From contig CAYMIN010000016.1 in NCBI GenBank assembly GCA_964390495.1, forward strand, positions 20,086 to 84,085: a DNA stretch of 64,000 nucleotides, given 5' to 3'. Source of the stretch: UBA11051 sp964390495. GTDB taxonomy: Bacteria > Armatimonadota > Zipacnadia > Zipacnadales > UBA11051. The notes under the pieces were generated by a model that did no database searches, was not told where the DNA came from, and saw nothing but the letters and a program-made list of their open reading frames with translations. Every line of letters starts with the position of its first letter. Positions within the stretch are counted from its first letter, which is position 1. Below are positions 51,351-59,582 of the stretch, piece after piece. The position numbers and the translations under genes are program-made.

Positions 51351-52295
51351 CTAGGTGGGTGGTTCCAGGAGCTCTATCTTTACGCCGGCTAGGAGGGGCT
51401 CAACCTCGCTTCTTGACTCCGGCACGGCACCGAAGCTGGAAGCGGCCGCAGCTCCCATCGCCATCGCCCAGCGGATCCTTTCCTCCAACGGCCGGTTGTG
51501 GAGGCTGGCAGCGGCAAAACCGGCCACCATCGCATCGCCGCAACCGACCGAACTGACGAACTCGATCTCCGGCGGCACCGCCCAGTAGCTGCCCTGCTTG
51601 GGAGTGACGAAGATCGCGCCGCGCTTGCCCATCGAGACTATCACAATGCGCACGCCGCGCGCGATGAGGTCCTTGGCCGCCTGCAGCACGCCCTGAGGCA
51701 CCGACAGCGGCAAGCCGACCAGCTCCTGCAGCTCGGCCAGATTCGGCTTGATGACGTCCGGGGCCGCCTCAATCGCCGAGGCCAACAACTGGTCGCGGGC
51801 GTCAAGGATCAACGGAACGCGCTTGGTGCGGGCCAACTGCACCATCTCTGCGTAGAAATGGAACGGTACACCGCGGGGCGCACTGCCTGAAATGATCGCC
51901 ATCCTGGAGCGGTCCAGGAGCCGGCGCCACTGGCGCTTGAGGCGCTCGACCTCATCCGGCGTCACTAAGGGGCTGATCTCATCAAGCTGGGTCTGGGAGC
52001 TGTTGGTGGGGTCAACAACGTTGATGCAGAGCCGCGATTCTTCGCCGATGGGGACCAGCTCGGTGACGATGTTCTGCTGGGCGAGCTTTTCGGCCATGAA
52101 GGGCTGGGAAATGCCGCCGGCAAATCCCAGCAGCAGCACCTCGGCACCCAGGGTCCGGAGGGCGCGGGCGACATTGACGCCCTTACCACCGGCATCGGCG
52201 CGGAAACGGTGGGGCATGTGGTAGCTGCCTACGGCGAAGTTCTCCACCTCGTAGGTGCGGTCAATACCCGCGTTGGCACACATCACCAGGATCAT
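51351..52295 (-). CDS. PfkB-family hexose kinase (FruK/LacC-like)
   Basis: A 314-aa ribokinase-like sugar-phosphate kinase, nearest to 1-phosphofructokinase and tagatose-6-phosphate kinase. Hallmarks are GGKGVNVARAL near the N-terminus, SGSAPRGV in the middle, KPNLAEL and the catalytic anion-hole block SVGCGDAMVAGF with Asp as base. The start at 52295 has GAGGT upstream. It would phosphorylate a hexose phosphate in the cytoplasm to feed lower glycolysis. No PTS or transport gene is adjacent, so the substrate stays open. Confidence 0.85.
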   Translation of the reverse strand: MILVMCANAGIDRTYEVENFAVGSYHMPHRFRADAGGKGVNVARALRTLGAEVLLLGFAGGISQPFMAEKLAQQNIVTELVPIGEESRLCINVVDPTNSSQTQLDEISPLVTPDEVERLKRQWRRLLDRSRMAIISGSAPRGVPFHFYAEMVQLARTKRVPLILDARDQLLASAIEAAPDVIKPNLAELQELVGLPLSVPQGVLQAAKDLIARGVRIVIVSMGKRGAIFVTPKQGSYWAVPPEIEFVSSVGCGDAMVAGFAAASLHNRPLEERIRWAMAMGAAAASSFGAVPESRSEVEPLLAGVKIELLEPPT

Positions 52296-52343
52296 CAGCA
52301 GCGACCTCGGGCGACCGGAACTGGATTCGGCGCCTTGTCCGCG

Positions 52344-53501
52344 CTAGCTCAGAAGCTCGCTAATTCTGGATAAAGCCTCGTTGATGTTGTCCAGGGAGCT
52401 GGCAAAAGAGATGCGCAAATAGCCCTCGCCATGCTCGCCAAAGGCCGTGCCCGGCAGCACCGCTACGCCCGCCTCGTCCAGAAGTCTGCTGTACAGTTCG
52501 TCACTACTGTAGCCGGTACCTGTAATGTTGGGAAAGGCATAGAGCGCCCCGCGAGGCGACAGGCAAGAGATGCCGGGTAGCGAGTTAAGGCCCTCAACGA
52601 TGATATCGCGGCGCTGTTTGAAGGCGGCGACCATCTGCCTGGTGGCGTCCTGAGGCCCGGAAAGGGCGGCGAGGCCGGCGCGCTGCACGAAGCTGCTGGT
52701 GCAGGAGTTGGCGTTGAGCATCAGCCTACTGAGCGCCTCGGCCAGTTGCGGATGGGAGGCGCTGAAGCCAAGCCGCCAGCCGGTCATGGCGAAGGATTTG
52801 GAGAAGCAGTCAAGCAACAGCGTACGGTCGGCCATGCCCTCGCAGGCGGCGATGCTGTGCTGCCGGCCCTCGTAGATGATGCTCTCGTAGGTCTCGTCGG
52901 AGAGGACCATGAGGTCATTGTCTATCGCGAGGGCGGCGATGGCCTCCAGGTCGTCCTTAGCCAGCACACCGCCGGTGGGGTTGTGAGGGGAATTGAGCAC
53001 GATCAGCGAGGTCCTGTCGGTCACTAGGTCGGCCAGCTCGTTGACATCAAGGCGGAATTCGTTCTCCTCGCGTAGGACGATCGGCACCGGCCTGGCGCCC
53101 AAGAAGTTGGCCATCGATTCGAAGGTGGGATAGCCGGGGTCGGAATAGACAACCTCATCGCCGGCATTGACCAGGGCCATCATGCCGAGGAAGATGACGG
53201 GCTTGCCGCCGGGGACGATGACAATCTGGTCGGCGGTATAGGGCACGCCGCGGGTGAGCTTGAGGTGCTTGGCGACCAGGGCGCGGAACTCGGGGTCGCC
53301 GGCCGCGGGGCCGTAATGGGTATGGCCGGAGTTGATAGCCTCACAAGCGGCGCGGCGGATATGCTCGGGAGTGTCGAAATCCGGGTCCCCGACCTCGAGG
53401 TGAATGATGCTTTTGCCGGCAGCTTCCAGTTGCCTGGCGCGGGCCAGGACCTCAAAGCCCTTCTCGGTACCCAGTTGCGCCATTCTTGATGCCAGAACCA
53501 T
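52344..53501 (-). CDS. PLP-dependent class I aminotransferase (copy 1)
   Basis: A 385-aa aspartate-aminotransferase-like enzyme. The PLP Lys is in DCFSKSFAMTGWRLG (Lys235), with NSPHNPTGG for cofactor/substrate binding and the N-terminal LEVGDPDFDTPEHI. It is exactly the same length as the gene at 53634 and aligns without visible gaps around the conserved motifs, so the two are a tandem duplication. It lies ~130 bp downstream of its paralogue. The amino-acid specificity is unknown. Confidence 0.92.
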   Translation of the reverse strand: MVLASRMAQLGTEKGFEVLARARQLEAAGKSIIHLEVGDPDFDTPEHIRRAACEAINSGHTHYGPAAGDPEFRALVAKHLKLTRGVPYTADQIVIVPGGKPVIFLGMMALVNAGDEVVYSDPGYPTFESMANFLGARPVPIVLREENEFRLDVNELADLVTDRTSLIVLNSPHNPTGGVLAKDDLEAIAALAIDNDLMVLSDETYESIIYEGRQHSIAACEGMADRTLLLDCFSKSFAMTGWRLGFSASHPQLAEALSRLMLNANSCTSSFVQRAGLAALSGPQDATRQMVAAFKQRRDIIVEGLNSLPGISCLSPRGALYAFPNITGTGYSSDELYSRLLDEAGVAVLPGTAFGEHGEGYLRISFASSLDNINEALSRISELLS

Positions 53502-53557
53502 CAGCCCACTTCCCTTCGCGTGTCATTGTTCGGTGAATTGATACGAGGTGTAGAGAA

Positions 53558-53585
53558 CCGGGCTACATCTTGGTCTGTAGCCCGG
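53558..53585. terminator. Hairpin between the two aminotransferase genes
   Basis: CCGGGCTACA (53558-53567) pairs perfectly with TGTAGCCCGG (53576-53585) over an 8-nt loop, 48 bp beyond the stop of the upstream aminotransferase gene. It could separate the two transcripts; there is no strong U-tract. The motif also resembles the dispersed GTAGCCCGG-type palindromes found in many genomes. Confidence 0.45.
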
Positions 53586-53633
53586 CGTAACATCGTCAGT
53601 GTTGCTGGATTGTATCAGGCCTGGTGGCTGAGC

Positions 53634-54791
53634 CTAGCTGAGCATATCAGCGATGCGTTCGAGCGCTTCCTCGATATTCTCCACCGAGTTGGCATAGGAG
53701 AAGCGCAAATGGCCCTCACCGTATTCGCCGAAGGCAGTCCCGGATAGGCACGCCACGCCCGCCTCCTCCAAACATTTCTTGGCCAGCTCGCGACAGTCAT
53801 AGCCGGTCTCGACGATCCTGGGGAAGACGTAGAAAGCGCCCTTGGGTAACAGGCAGTCGAAGCCCGGGATCGCGTTGAGGCCCTCGACGATGATGTCACG
53901 GCGCTGCTTGAAGGTGGCCACCATCTTCTTGGTTTCGTCCATCGGGCCCTGCAAGGCGGCGATTCCGGCTCGCTGGATGAAGGAAGTCGTGCAGGAGTTG
54001 CAGTTGGTCTCGAACTTGGCAATCGCCGCGGCCAGATCGGGATGGCAGACACCATAGCCCAGCCGCCAGCCGGTCATGGCGAAGCTCTTGGAGAAGCAGT
54101 CGAGAATGATAGTCAGGTCCTGCATGCCCTCGACAGCGGCGATGCTGTGATGCTCGCCCTCGTAGATAACCTGCTCGTAAGGCTCATCGGACATCACCAT
54201 GATGTCATTGGCGATGGCGACCTCGGCGATGGCCTCGAGGTCCTCCTTGGTCAGCACGCCGCTGGTCGGATTCTGCGGGGAGTTGATGATGATCATCCTG
54301 GTACGGTCGGTGACCAGGTTAATCAGGTCATTGACATCGAGGCGGAAATCGTTTTCCTGCAGCAGCGGAATGGGCACGGGCTTGCCGCCGACGAAGTTGA
54401 TCATGGATTCATAGATGGGGAAGCCGGGGTTGGGATAGATGACCTCATCGCCGGGATTGATCAGAGCGGTGATGCCCCAGTAGATGATCGGCTTGGCGCC
54501 GGGGACGACGACGACATTCTCCGGGCCGTAGTTGGTGCCCCTGGAAATGTTGATATGGTCGGCGATGACGGCGCGGAACTCGGGGTCGCCCGCGGAAGGA
54601 CCGTAATGGGTCCAGCCCTCGTTCATCGCCTGATATGCGGCGTCAATGATGTGCTGGGGTGTGTCGAAATCGGGCTCGCCAATCTCAAGGTGAACGATCT
54701 CGCGGCCCTCTGCCTCCAACTGCTTGGCTCTCGCCAAGACCTCGAAAGCCGTCTCACTACCGAGTCTGGCAAAACTGTCGGCAAGACGCAT
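53634..54791 (-). CDS. PLP-dependent class I aminotransferase (copy 2)
   Basis: A 385-aa paralogue of the gene at 52344. It has LEIGEPDFDTPQHI, NSPQNPTSG and the PLP Lys in DCFSKSFAMTGWRLG (Lys235). The start at 54791 has GAGGGAG upstream. Both copies keep all the catalytic motifs I can see, so neither looks dead. They probably differ in amino-acid preference. It is the first gene of the pair in transcription order. Confidence 0.92.
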   Translation of the reverse strand: MRLADSFARLGSETAFEVLARAKQLEAEGREIVHLEIGEPDFDTPQHIIDAAYQAMNEGWTHYGPSAGDPEFRAVIADHINISRGTNYGPENVVVVPGAKPIIYWGITALINPGDEVIYPNPGFPIYESMINFVGGKPVPIPLLQENDFRLDVNDLINLVTDRTRMIIINSPQNPTSGVLTKEDLEAIAEVAIANDIMVMSDEPYEQVIYEGEHHSIAAVEGMQDLTIILDCFSKSFAMTGWRLGYGVCHPDLAAAIAKFETNCNSCTTSFIQRAGIAALQGPMDETKKMVATFKQRRDIIVEGLNAIPGFDCLLPKGAFYVFPRIVETGYDCRELAKKCLEEAGVACLSGTAFGEYGEGHLRFSYANSVENIEEALERIADMLS

Positions 54792-55072
54792 CTCTCAACT
54801 CCCTCTCTATTTGGTAATGGCTCTGCTCAGCGTGCCGGAACCGGCAACCGGCAGTTGTCAAATACCGCAAGCGCCGCGACCGGCGCCGCCCGGTATGAAT
54901 GTGCGTGATGCCGTGATACTGCACTTAGCGGGAAATTGCCTCGTGGGTGGTCGCCACCATCCCGGTCCGGCACGCAAGCCGCCCCGAAGTTGGGCAACAT
55001 AATACACGGAACCGCGAGATTGTTCAAGGGGCAGCGAGGCTGCCCGGACCTTGCGCAGGGCCTGTCCATGCG

Positions 55073-56599
55073 CTAGGTCAGTTCCGCGATGCGGTCAAAC
55101 TCGTCTGCCAGAGCCGTGTAGAGGCGGCGATAAAGGGCATAGTACTGCTCATAGATCTCTGCGGCTTCGGGATCGGGTGCCAGGGTGTCAACCACCGATA
55201 TTGCGGCATCAGTGGCTGCCGCCACCGTCGGGTAGATGCCGGCACCCACTGCGGCCAGCAGGGCCGCCCCGTAAGCCGCACCTTCATCTACGTTGATGGT
55301 GGCAACCTCATGACGCAAGGTGTCGGCCTGGATCTGCCGCCAAAGCTGGCTGCGGGCTCCGCCGCCGGAGGCGCGCACCTGAGTGAAATCCACCCCCAGG
55401 CCCTTGATTAAGTCGAAGCAATCGCGCAGGCCGAAAGCCACGCCCTCCAGCACCGCGCGAATCAGGTCGGGCTTGGAGTGGGTCAGGTTCAGGCCGAAGA
55501 ATACGCCTCGGGCCTCGGGGTCGGGATACGGGCACCGCTCGCCGGTCAAGTATGGCAAGAACAGCAGGCCGTCGCAGCCGGCCGGAGCAGTCGCGGCCTG
55601 GGCCGTCATCAGTTCATAGGGGTCAACGCCGATGTCGCCGGCTAGCGACACTTCGGCAGCGCACAGAGTGTCGCGCAGCCAACGTAGCGACCCGCCCGCC
55701 GAGAGCATCACCCCCATGACATGCCACTTGCCCGGCACGGCATGGCAGAAGGTATGAGTGCGCAACTGCTCGTCCATCACCGGCTCGTCGAGATAAGCGA
55801 AGACTACGCCGGAGGTACCGGTGGTTACAGAGACCGAGCCGGGGGCCACGATGCCGTTGCCGACAGCGCCGGCGGCCTGGTCACCACCACCGCCGACCAC
55901 CGGAGTACCCTCCGCCAGGCCGGTCAGAGCGGCGGCTTCAGCATTTATCCGGCCCGTAACCTCCGGCGACTCATAGACCTTCGGCAGCAGCGACTCGTCC
56001 AGCTCCAGGCCCTCGAGCATCACCTGCGACCAACACCGCCGGGGGACATTGAGCAGCGAGGTGCCGGAGGCATCGGAGACTTCGGTAGCGAACTCGCCGG
56101 TCAGCAGCAAGCGGATATAGTCCTTGGGCAGCAGAACCTTGGCCAGCTTGGCGTAGTTGTCCGGCTCGTTATCGCGCAGCCAGACGATTTTGGGTGCTTG
56201 GAAGCCGGTCAGGACCGGATTGCAGGTCTCGGCGACGATGGCCTCGGTCCCGATCCTCTCGGTAATCCACTGGCACTGCGCCGCGGTGCGCTGATCGCAC
56301 CAGAGGATAGCCGGCCGGATGACCTGATTATTGGAGTCGAGGAAGACCGAGCCGTGCATCTGGCCGGACAGACCGACAGCGGCGATGTCATTGGGCGAAA
56401 CGCCGGCTTCCCTTACTGTGTTGGCGATGGCGGTGTGGGAGGCCTGCCACCACTGCTCGGGGCGTTGCTCGGCCCAGCCGGGGCGCGGAGTGAGCAGCGG
56501 ATAGGTGGCGGTGCTGTCGGCCGCAACCGTGCCCTCTTGGTCAATCAGCAGGGCCTTGGCGCCGCTGGTGCCGACATCGAGTCCCAGTAGGTATTTCAT
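55073..56599 (-). CDS. xylB: Xylulokinase (FGGY family)
   Basis: A 508-aa FGGY carbohydrate kinase phosphorylating D-xylulose to xylulose 5-phosphate for the pentose phosphate pathway. It begins MKYLLGLDVGTSGAKALLID and has the expected VGLSGQMHG and GGGGDQAAGAVGNG (catalytic Asp) blocks, then ATP-binding SGGGARS. Length is normal for XylB. No xylose isomerase is adjacent, so another ketopentose or ketose substrate remains possible. It lies downstream of the cyclophilin-like gene, with a compound hairpin element in the gap. Confidence 0.88.
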   Translation of the reverse strand: MKYLLGLDVGTSGAKALLIDQEGTVAADSTATYPLLTPRPGWAEQRPEQWWQASHTAIANTVREAGVSPNDIAAVGLSGQMHGSVFLDSNNQVIRPAILWCDQRTAAQCQWITERIGTEAIVAETCNPVLTGFQAPKIVWLRDNEPDNYAKLAKVLLPKDYIRLLLTGEFATEVSDASGTSLLNVPRRCWSQVMLEGLELDESLLPKVYESPEVTGRINAEAAALTGLAEGTPVVGGGGDQAAGAVGNGIVAPGSVSVTTGTSGVVFAYLDEPVMDEQLRTHTFCHAVPGKWHVMGVMLSAGGSLRWLRDTLCAAEVSLAGDIGVDPYELMTAQAATAPAGCDGLLFLPYLTGERCPYPDPEARGVFFGLNLTHSKPDLIRAVLEGVAFGLRDCFDLIKGLGVDFTQVRASGGGARSQLWRQIQADTLRHEVATINVDEGAAYGAALLAAVGAGIYPTVAAATDAAISVVDTLAPDPEAAEIYEQYYALYRRLYTALADEFDRIAELT

Positions 56600-56650
56600 C
56601 GCTGCTCACCGCCTGGTAGTTGCTTGACCGATGGCGACCGGTGCATCAAA

Positions 56651-56720
56651 CCTCCCCTTCTCAAAAGTCTTTTGGGAGGGGGTGCGGGGGAACCATTTTC
56701 TTCAGAAAAGGGTTCCCCCG
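56651..56720 (+). repeat. Compound hairpin element, copy B
   Basis: A first imperfect palindrome (CCTCCCC...CTCAAAAG, T, CTTTTGGGAGGGGG) is followed by a second, nearly perfect hairpin: GGGGGAACC (56686-56694) with GGTTCCCCC (56711-56719), the stem extending through TTTTCT/AGAAAA. It matches copies at 48945-48997 (inverted) and 59478-59567. It lies between the cyclophilin-like gene and xylB. Confidence 0.6.
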
Positions 56721-56743
56721 CATAGCATTCTGCCGCCAATCCG

Positions 56744-57115
56744 TTACGCCTCCGTGATGGTCACGGTTTCGCCGCTGGTGACGGACTTGAACACGGTCGG
56801 ATCACCCTCGATCTTGCCGAGGATGTTGACCGGGCTGGCCGGCCGAATCTCGCTGCCTGAGCTCATCGGCGTCGGGCCGAAGAAGATGCAGAAGGCCGTG
56901 CCCGGCGGCCAGTAGCCCAAGTCACCCATTGCGACGGTCGCCTTGGGGTCCTCCGGCTCGAGGTTGAGGCCGATGGAGAAGTAGATTTCGTCGCCCCAGG
57001 TCTGGGCGGCCGCCTCGATGGGCAGCGCCTCCTGGATAGCCTTGGCGGTCGCGCTGTCGTTGAGGGTGGCCTCAACTGAAACGGCGCCGGCGGTGATCTT
57101 TATCTTGCCAGCCAT
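56744..57115 (-). CDS. Cyclophilin-like fold protein (TM1367 type)
   Basis: A 123-aa protein resembling the Cyclophil_like (PF04126/TM1367) family: VSVEATLNDSATAKAIQEALP, then WGDEIYFSIG, then VAMGDLGYWPPGTAFCIFFGPTP. The fold is a small beta-barrel without the classic cyclophilin active-site Arg, and the function is unknown. The start has GAGGAGG at ideal spacing, so it should be well expressed. It lies between an isomerase-like gene and xylB on the same strand. Confidence 0.75.
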   Translation of the reverse strand: MAGKIKITAGAVSVEATLNDSATAKAIQEALPIEAAAQTWGDEIYFSIGLNLEPEDPKATVAMGDLGYWPPGTAFCIFFGPTPMSSGSEIRPASPVNILGKIEGDPTVFKSVTSGETVTITEA

Positions 57116-57151
57116 TCTCGTTCCTCCTCATGCCTTTCCGTCGCGTGGGGT

Positions 57152-57172
57152 ACCCACTCCGCAGGAGTGGGT
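57152..57172. repeat. ACCCACTCC palindromic repeat (copy 1)
   Basis: ACCCACTCC/GGAGTGGGT with a 3-nt loop, followed directly by CGGCTTCCAGCCCGA of the dispersed motif family. A second copy of the palindrome sits inside the compound hairpin element at 59510-59530. Confidence 0.55.
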
Positions 57173-57211
57173 CCGGCTTCCAGCCCGACAATGCCGCAGG
57201 AATTACTCAAC

Positions 57212-58039
57212 TTAGCAGAACTGCTTCAGGTGCCGCAGGCCCTTGATGAAACCTTCTTCCCGGCCCACGGCGCGGTCCTCGTGCTCGATGCTCAAGACGC
57301 CGTCGTAGCCGTTATCGCGCAGCCGGGCCACGTACTCGCCCCAGTCAATCACCCCGTAGCCGGGAATCACATAGCGGAAATGGTCGTAGTCCTGATTGCC
57401 CCGGTAACGCAGCACGTGCTGGCGGATCTCGGTATCCTTGGCATGGGTGTGAAAGATGCGGTCGGCGAACTTCTCCACCGCATAGAGATAATCAATGCCC
57501 ATCCACACCAGGTGGCTGGGGTCGTAGTTAAGCCCGAAGTTGGGGGCCGGGCAGGTCTCGAAGATCAGGTCCCAGTGGCCGAGATGCTGGATATTGGTGG
57601 CGAACCAGTTCTCCATCGCCAGGTTGATGCCATCAGCGGCGGCATCGCGGCACAGCTCATTGAAAAACGGTGAAGCGTCGTCCCTGATGGTGTCCTCGCG
57701 GCTCTTGCCATTCGGTGGCAGGCCGGCGAGGCAGCACAGGGTATCAACCTGCATCGCCGCGCACGCCTCCAAAGCCAGTCTGAGCGCGTCGCGGTTGGCC
57801 TGGCGCTGCTGCGGATCGGCGTGAGTGATGTCCACGTAGCAGGCCAGGCTCGATATTTCCAGGCCCGCCTCGGACACCATGCCGGTCACCTCAGCCGCGT
57901 CGTAGTCAGTGACATCGAGGTGCGCGCACCCCGGGCGGCAGGCGATCTCCAGAGCGGCAAAGCCGGCTTCAGAGGCGAATTCGACCACTGTCCCAAGGTC
58001 ATCTTTACGAAACGGCGCAGTCAACATTCCTACGTGCAT
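57212..58039 (-). CDS. Sugar phosphate isomerase/epimerase-like TIM barrel
   Basis: A 275-aa protein of the xylose-isomerase-like/AP endonuclease 2 barrel family. Metal-site candidates include the Glu in LAMENWF, NYDPSHLVWMGID, HTHAKD and a terminal Glu in LSIEHEDRAVG. The start MHVGMLTAPFRKDDL has AGAGGAAG upstream. It probably isomerises or epimerises a keto-sugar. It sits between glycerate kinase and the cyclophilin-like gene. A second, diverged member is at 59583. Confidence 0.82.
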   Translation of the reverse strand: MHVGMLTAPFRKDDLGTVVEFASEAGFAALEIACRPGCAHLDVTDYDAAEVTGMVSEAGLEISSLACYVDITHADPQQRQANRDALRLALEACAAMQVDTLCCLAGLPPNGKSREDTIRDDASPFFNELCRDAAADGINLAMENWFATNIQHLGHWDLIFETCPAPNFGLNYDPSHLVWMGIDYLYAVEKFADRIFHTHAKDTEIRQHVLRYRGNQDYDHFRYVIPGYGVIDWGEYVARLRDNGYDGVLSIEHEDRAVGREEGFIKGLRHLKQFC

Positions 58040-58197
58040 GAATCTTCTTCCTCTCTCGATTCGCTCGAAACGGCCTGCTCCAGGGGACGGCGTCCTTCTC
58101 GCACTTTTGAGGCACTTCCTGGAGTCTAGATGGCGAGCGTATTCAGGTTTCTTGCTATTCTCAATTCGCCGATCTGGGCAAGACCCCTCCTAGCGGC

Positions 58198-59343
58198 TCA
58201 GCCGCGCAGGCAGAAGCAGCGGATGGCCTCTTCAGCGGCTCGGGCCACCAGCTTGCGGGCTGTCTGTGGCTCCATCGCTTCCGGCAGTGACATGGCGGTG
58301 TTGCAGATCGAGAAAAGCGGTCCGAAGCCCTGCTCATGAAGCTGACCGGCGGCCAGGTGCACCGCGCCGGCGATGACGATATTGGGGCAGCCGATTTGGC
58401 GGGCGACCCGGACGGCCCCGCTGGGCGCTTTCCCGAAGGCAGTCTGATAGTCAATCGCCCCCTCACCGGTGATAATCAGGTCGGCGGCCTCGGCCTTCCC
58501 GAGCAGGTCCACCGCCTCCAGAACTATGTCAACACCGGGTTCGAGTTTAGCGCCGCAGAAGGCCACCAGGCCCGCTCCTAGGCCACCGGCAGCGCCGGTG
58601 CCGGGAATCTCGGCCACCTCCATGTTCAGGTCGCGCTTCACGACCTCGGCGAAGTTGCGCAAGGCCGCGTCGAGCTGCTCGACCATCGCCGCGTCCGCAC
58701 CCTTTTGCGGGGCATAGACATACGCCGCACCGCGCTGCCCATAGAGCGGGTTGTCCACATCACAGGCCACGCGGAAGGTGGTCTCTGCGATGCGGGGATC
58801 GAGGCCGGAGAGATCAATGTTGGACAGGTGGGCCAGCCCGCCGCCGCTGCAGCCGCACACCAGCTCGTTGCCGTCAGCGTCTGTCAGTTTAGCCCCCAGC
58901 GCCTGGGCCATACCCGCGCCGGCGTCGTTGGTGGCGCTGCCGCCGATGCCGACGATGATGGTGCGGCAGTCGCGGTCCAGCGCGGCGCGAATCAGCTCAC
59001 CGGTGCCGTAGGTGGTAGTCCGGGAGGGGTCGCGGCGGTCCTCCGGTACCAGCGGCAATCCCGAGGCGGCGGCCATCTCGATGACGGCGGTAACCCCGTC
59101 ACCGAGGATGCCAAAACACGCCGGCACCGGCTCGCCCAGTGGCCCGCTGACGGTTTCGGTAACGAAGTGCCCGCCGGTAGCGTCCACCAGCGACTGCACC
59201 GTGCCTTCGCCGCCGTCGGCCATCGGCACTGAGACGATCTCAGCATCGGGCAGGAAGCGGCGGAGGCCCTCGGCCATCGCAGCGCAGACTTCGGCGGCGG
59301 TGAGCGAGCCTTTGAAGGCGTCGGGAGCCAGGACGATCTTCAT
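58198..59343 (-). CDS. Glycerate 2-kinase (GarK/GlxK family)
   Basis: A 381-aa glycerate kinase forming 2-phosphoglycerate. The family start MKIVLAPDAFKGSLTA, SVPMADGGEGTV, GIGGSATNDAGAGMAQALG and the C-terminal TGEGAIDYQTAFGKAP are all present. It feeds glycerate from sugar-acid or glyoxylate breakdown into lower glycolysis. It lies between two isomerase-like genes, which suggests a route for an aldonate, tartronate or similar acid. No partner reductase is seen next to it. Confidence 0.93.
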   Translation of the reverse strand: MKIVLAPDAFKGSLTAAEVCAAMAEGLRRFLPDAEIVSVPMADGGEGTVQSLVDATGGHFVTETVSGPLGEPVPACFGILGDGVTAVIEMAAASGLPLVPEDRRDPSRTTTYGTGELIRAALDRDCRTIIVGIGGSATNDAGAGMAQALGAKLTDADGNELVCGCSGGGLAHLSNIDLSGLDPRIAETTFRVACDVDNPLYGQRGAAYVYAPQKGADAAMVEQLDAALRNFAEVVKRDLNMEVAEIPGTGAAGGLGAGLVAFCGAKLEPGVDIVLEAVDLLGKAEAADLIITGEGAIDYQTAFGKAPSGAVRVARQIGCPNIVIAGAVHLAAGQLHEQGFGPLFSICNTAMSLPEAMEPQTARKLVARAAEEAIRCFCLRG

Positions 59344-59477
59344 TGCGGGTCCTTATTCGGTCTCATGTCATGAACAGGGCGGCCCGAAAAGCCGCCCTGC
59401 TGTGCCGTGTTTGCTTGTGCATCAAGGGATAGCCGCCTGCGGTGGACCACGCCCAACCGCCACTTTTGCAGCACCAC

Positions 59478-59567
59478 TCCCCTTGCTGAAGTTTTTGAGG
59501 AAGGCGGGTACCCACTCCGAATGAGTGGGTGAGGGGAACCCACTTTTCTCAAAAAGGCGTTCCCCCG
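59478..59567 (+). repeat. Compound hairpin element, copy C, with a nested palindrome
   Basis: The layout follows copy B (GTTTTTGAGGAAGGCGGG..., then GGGGAACCC with GCGTTCCCC at 59533-59565). Between the two parts sits ACCCACTC/GAGTGGGT (59510-59530), which is also found alone at 57152-57172. This suggests that one repeat inserted into another. It lies between the isomerase gene at 59583 and the glycerate kinase gene. Confidence 0.55.
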
Positions 59568-59582
59568 CAATGCCGTTCATGG

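Noticed and set aside
54840..54875. TTGACA box on the minus strand upstream of the first aminotransferase
   Set aside because: No acceptable -10 element lies 16-18 bp downstream of it; the region there is G+C-rich.
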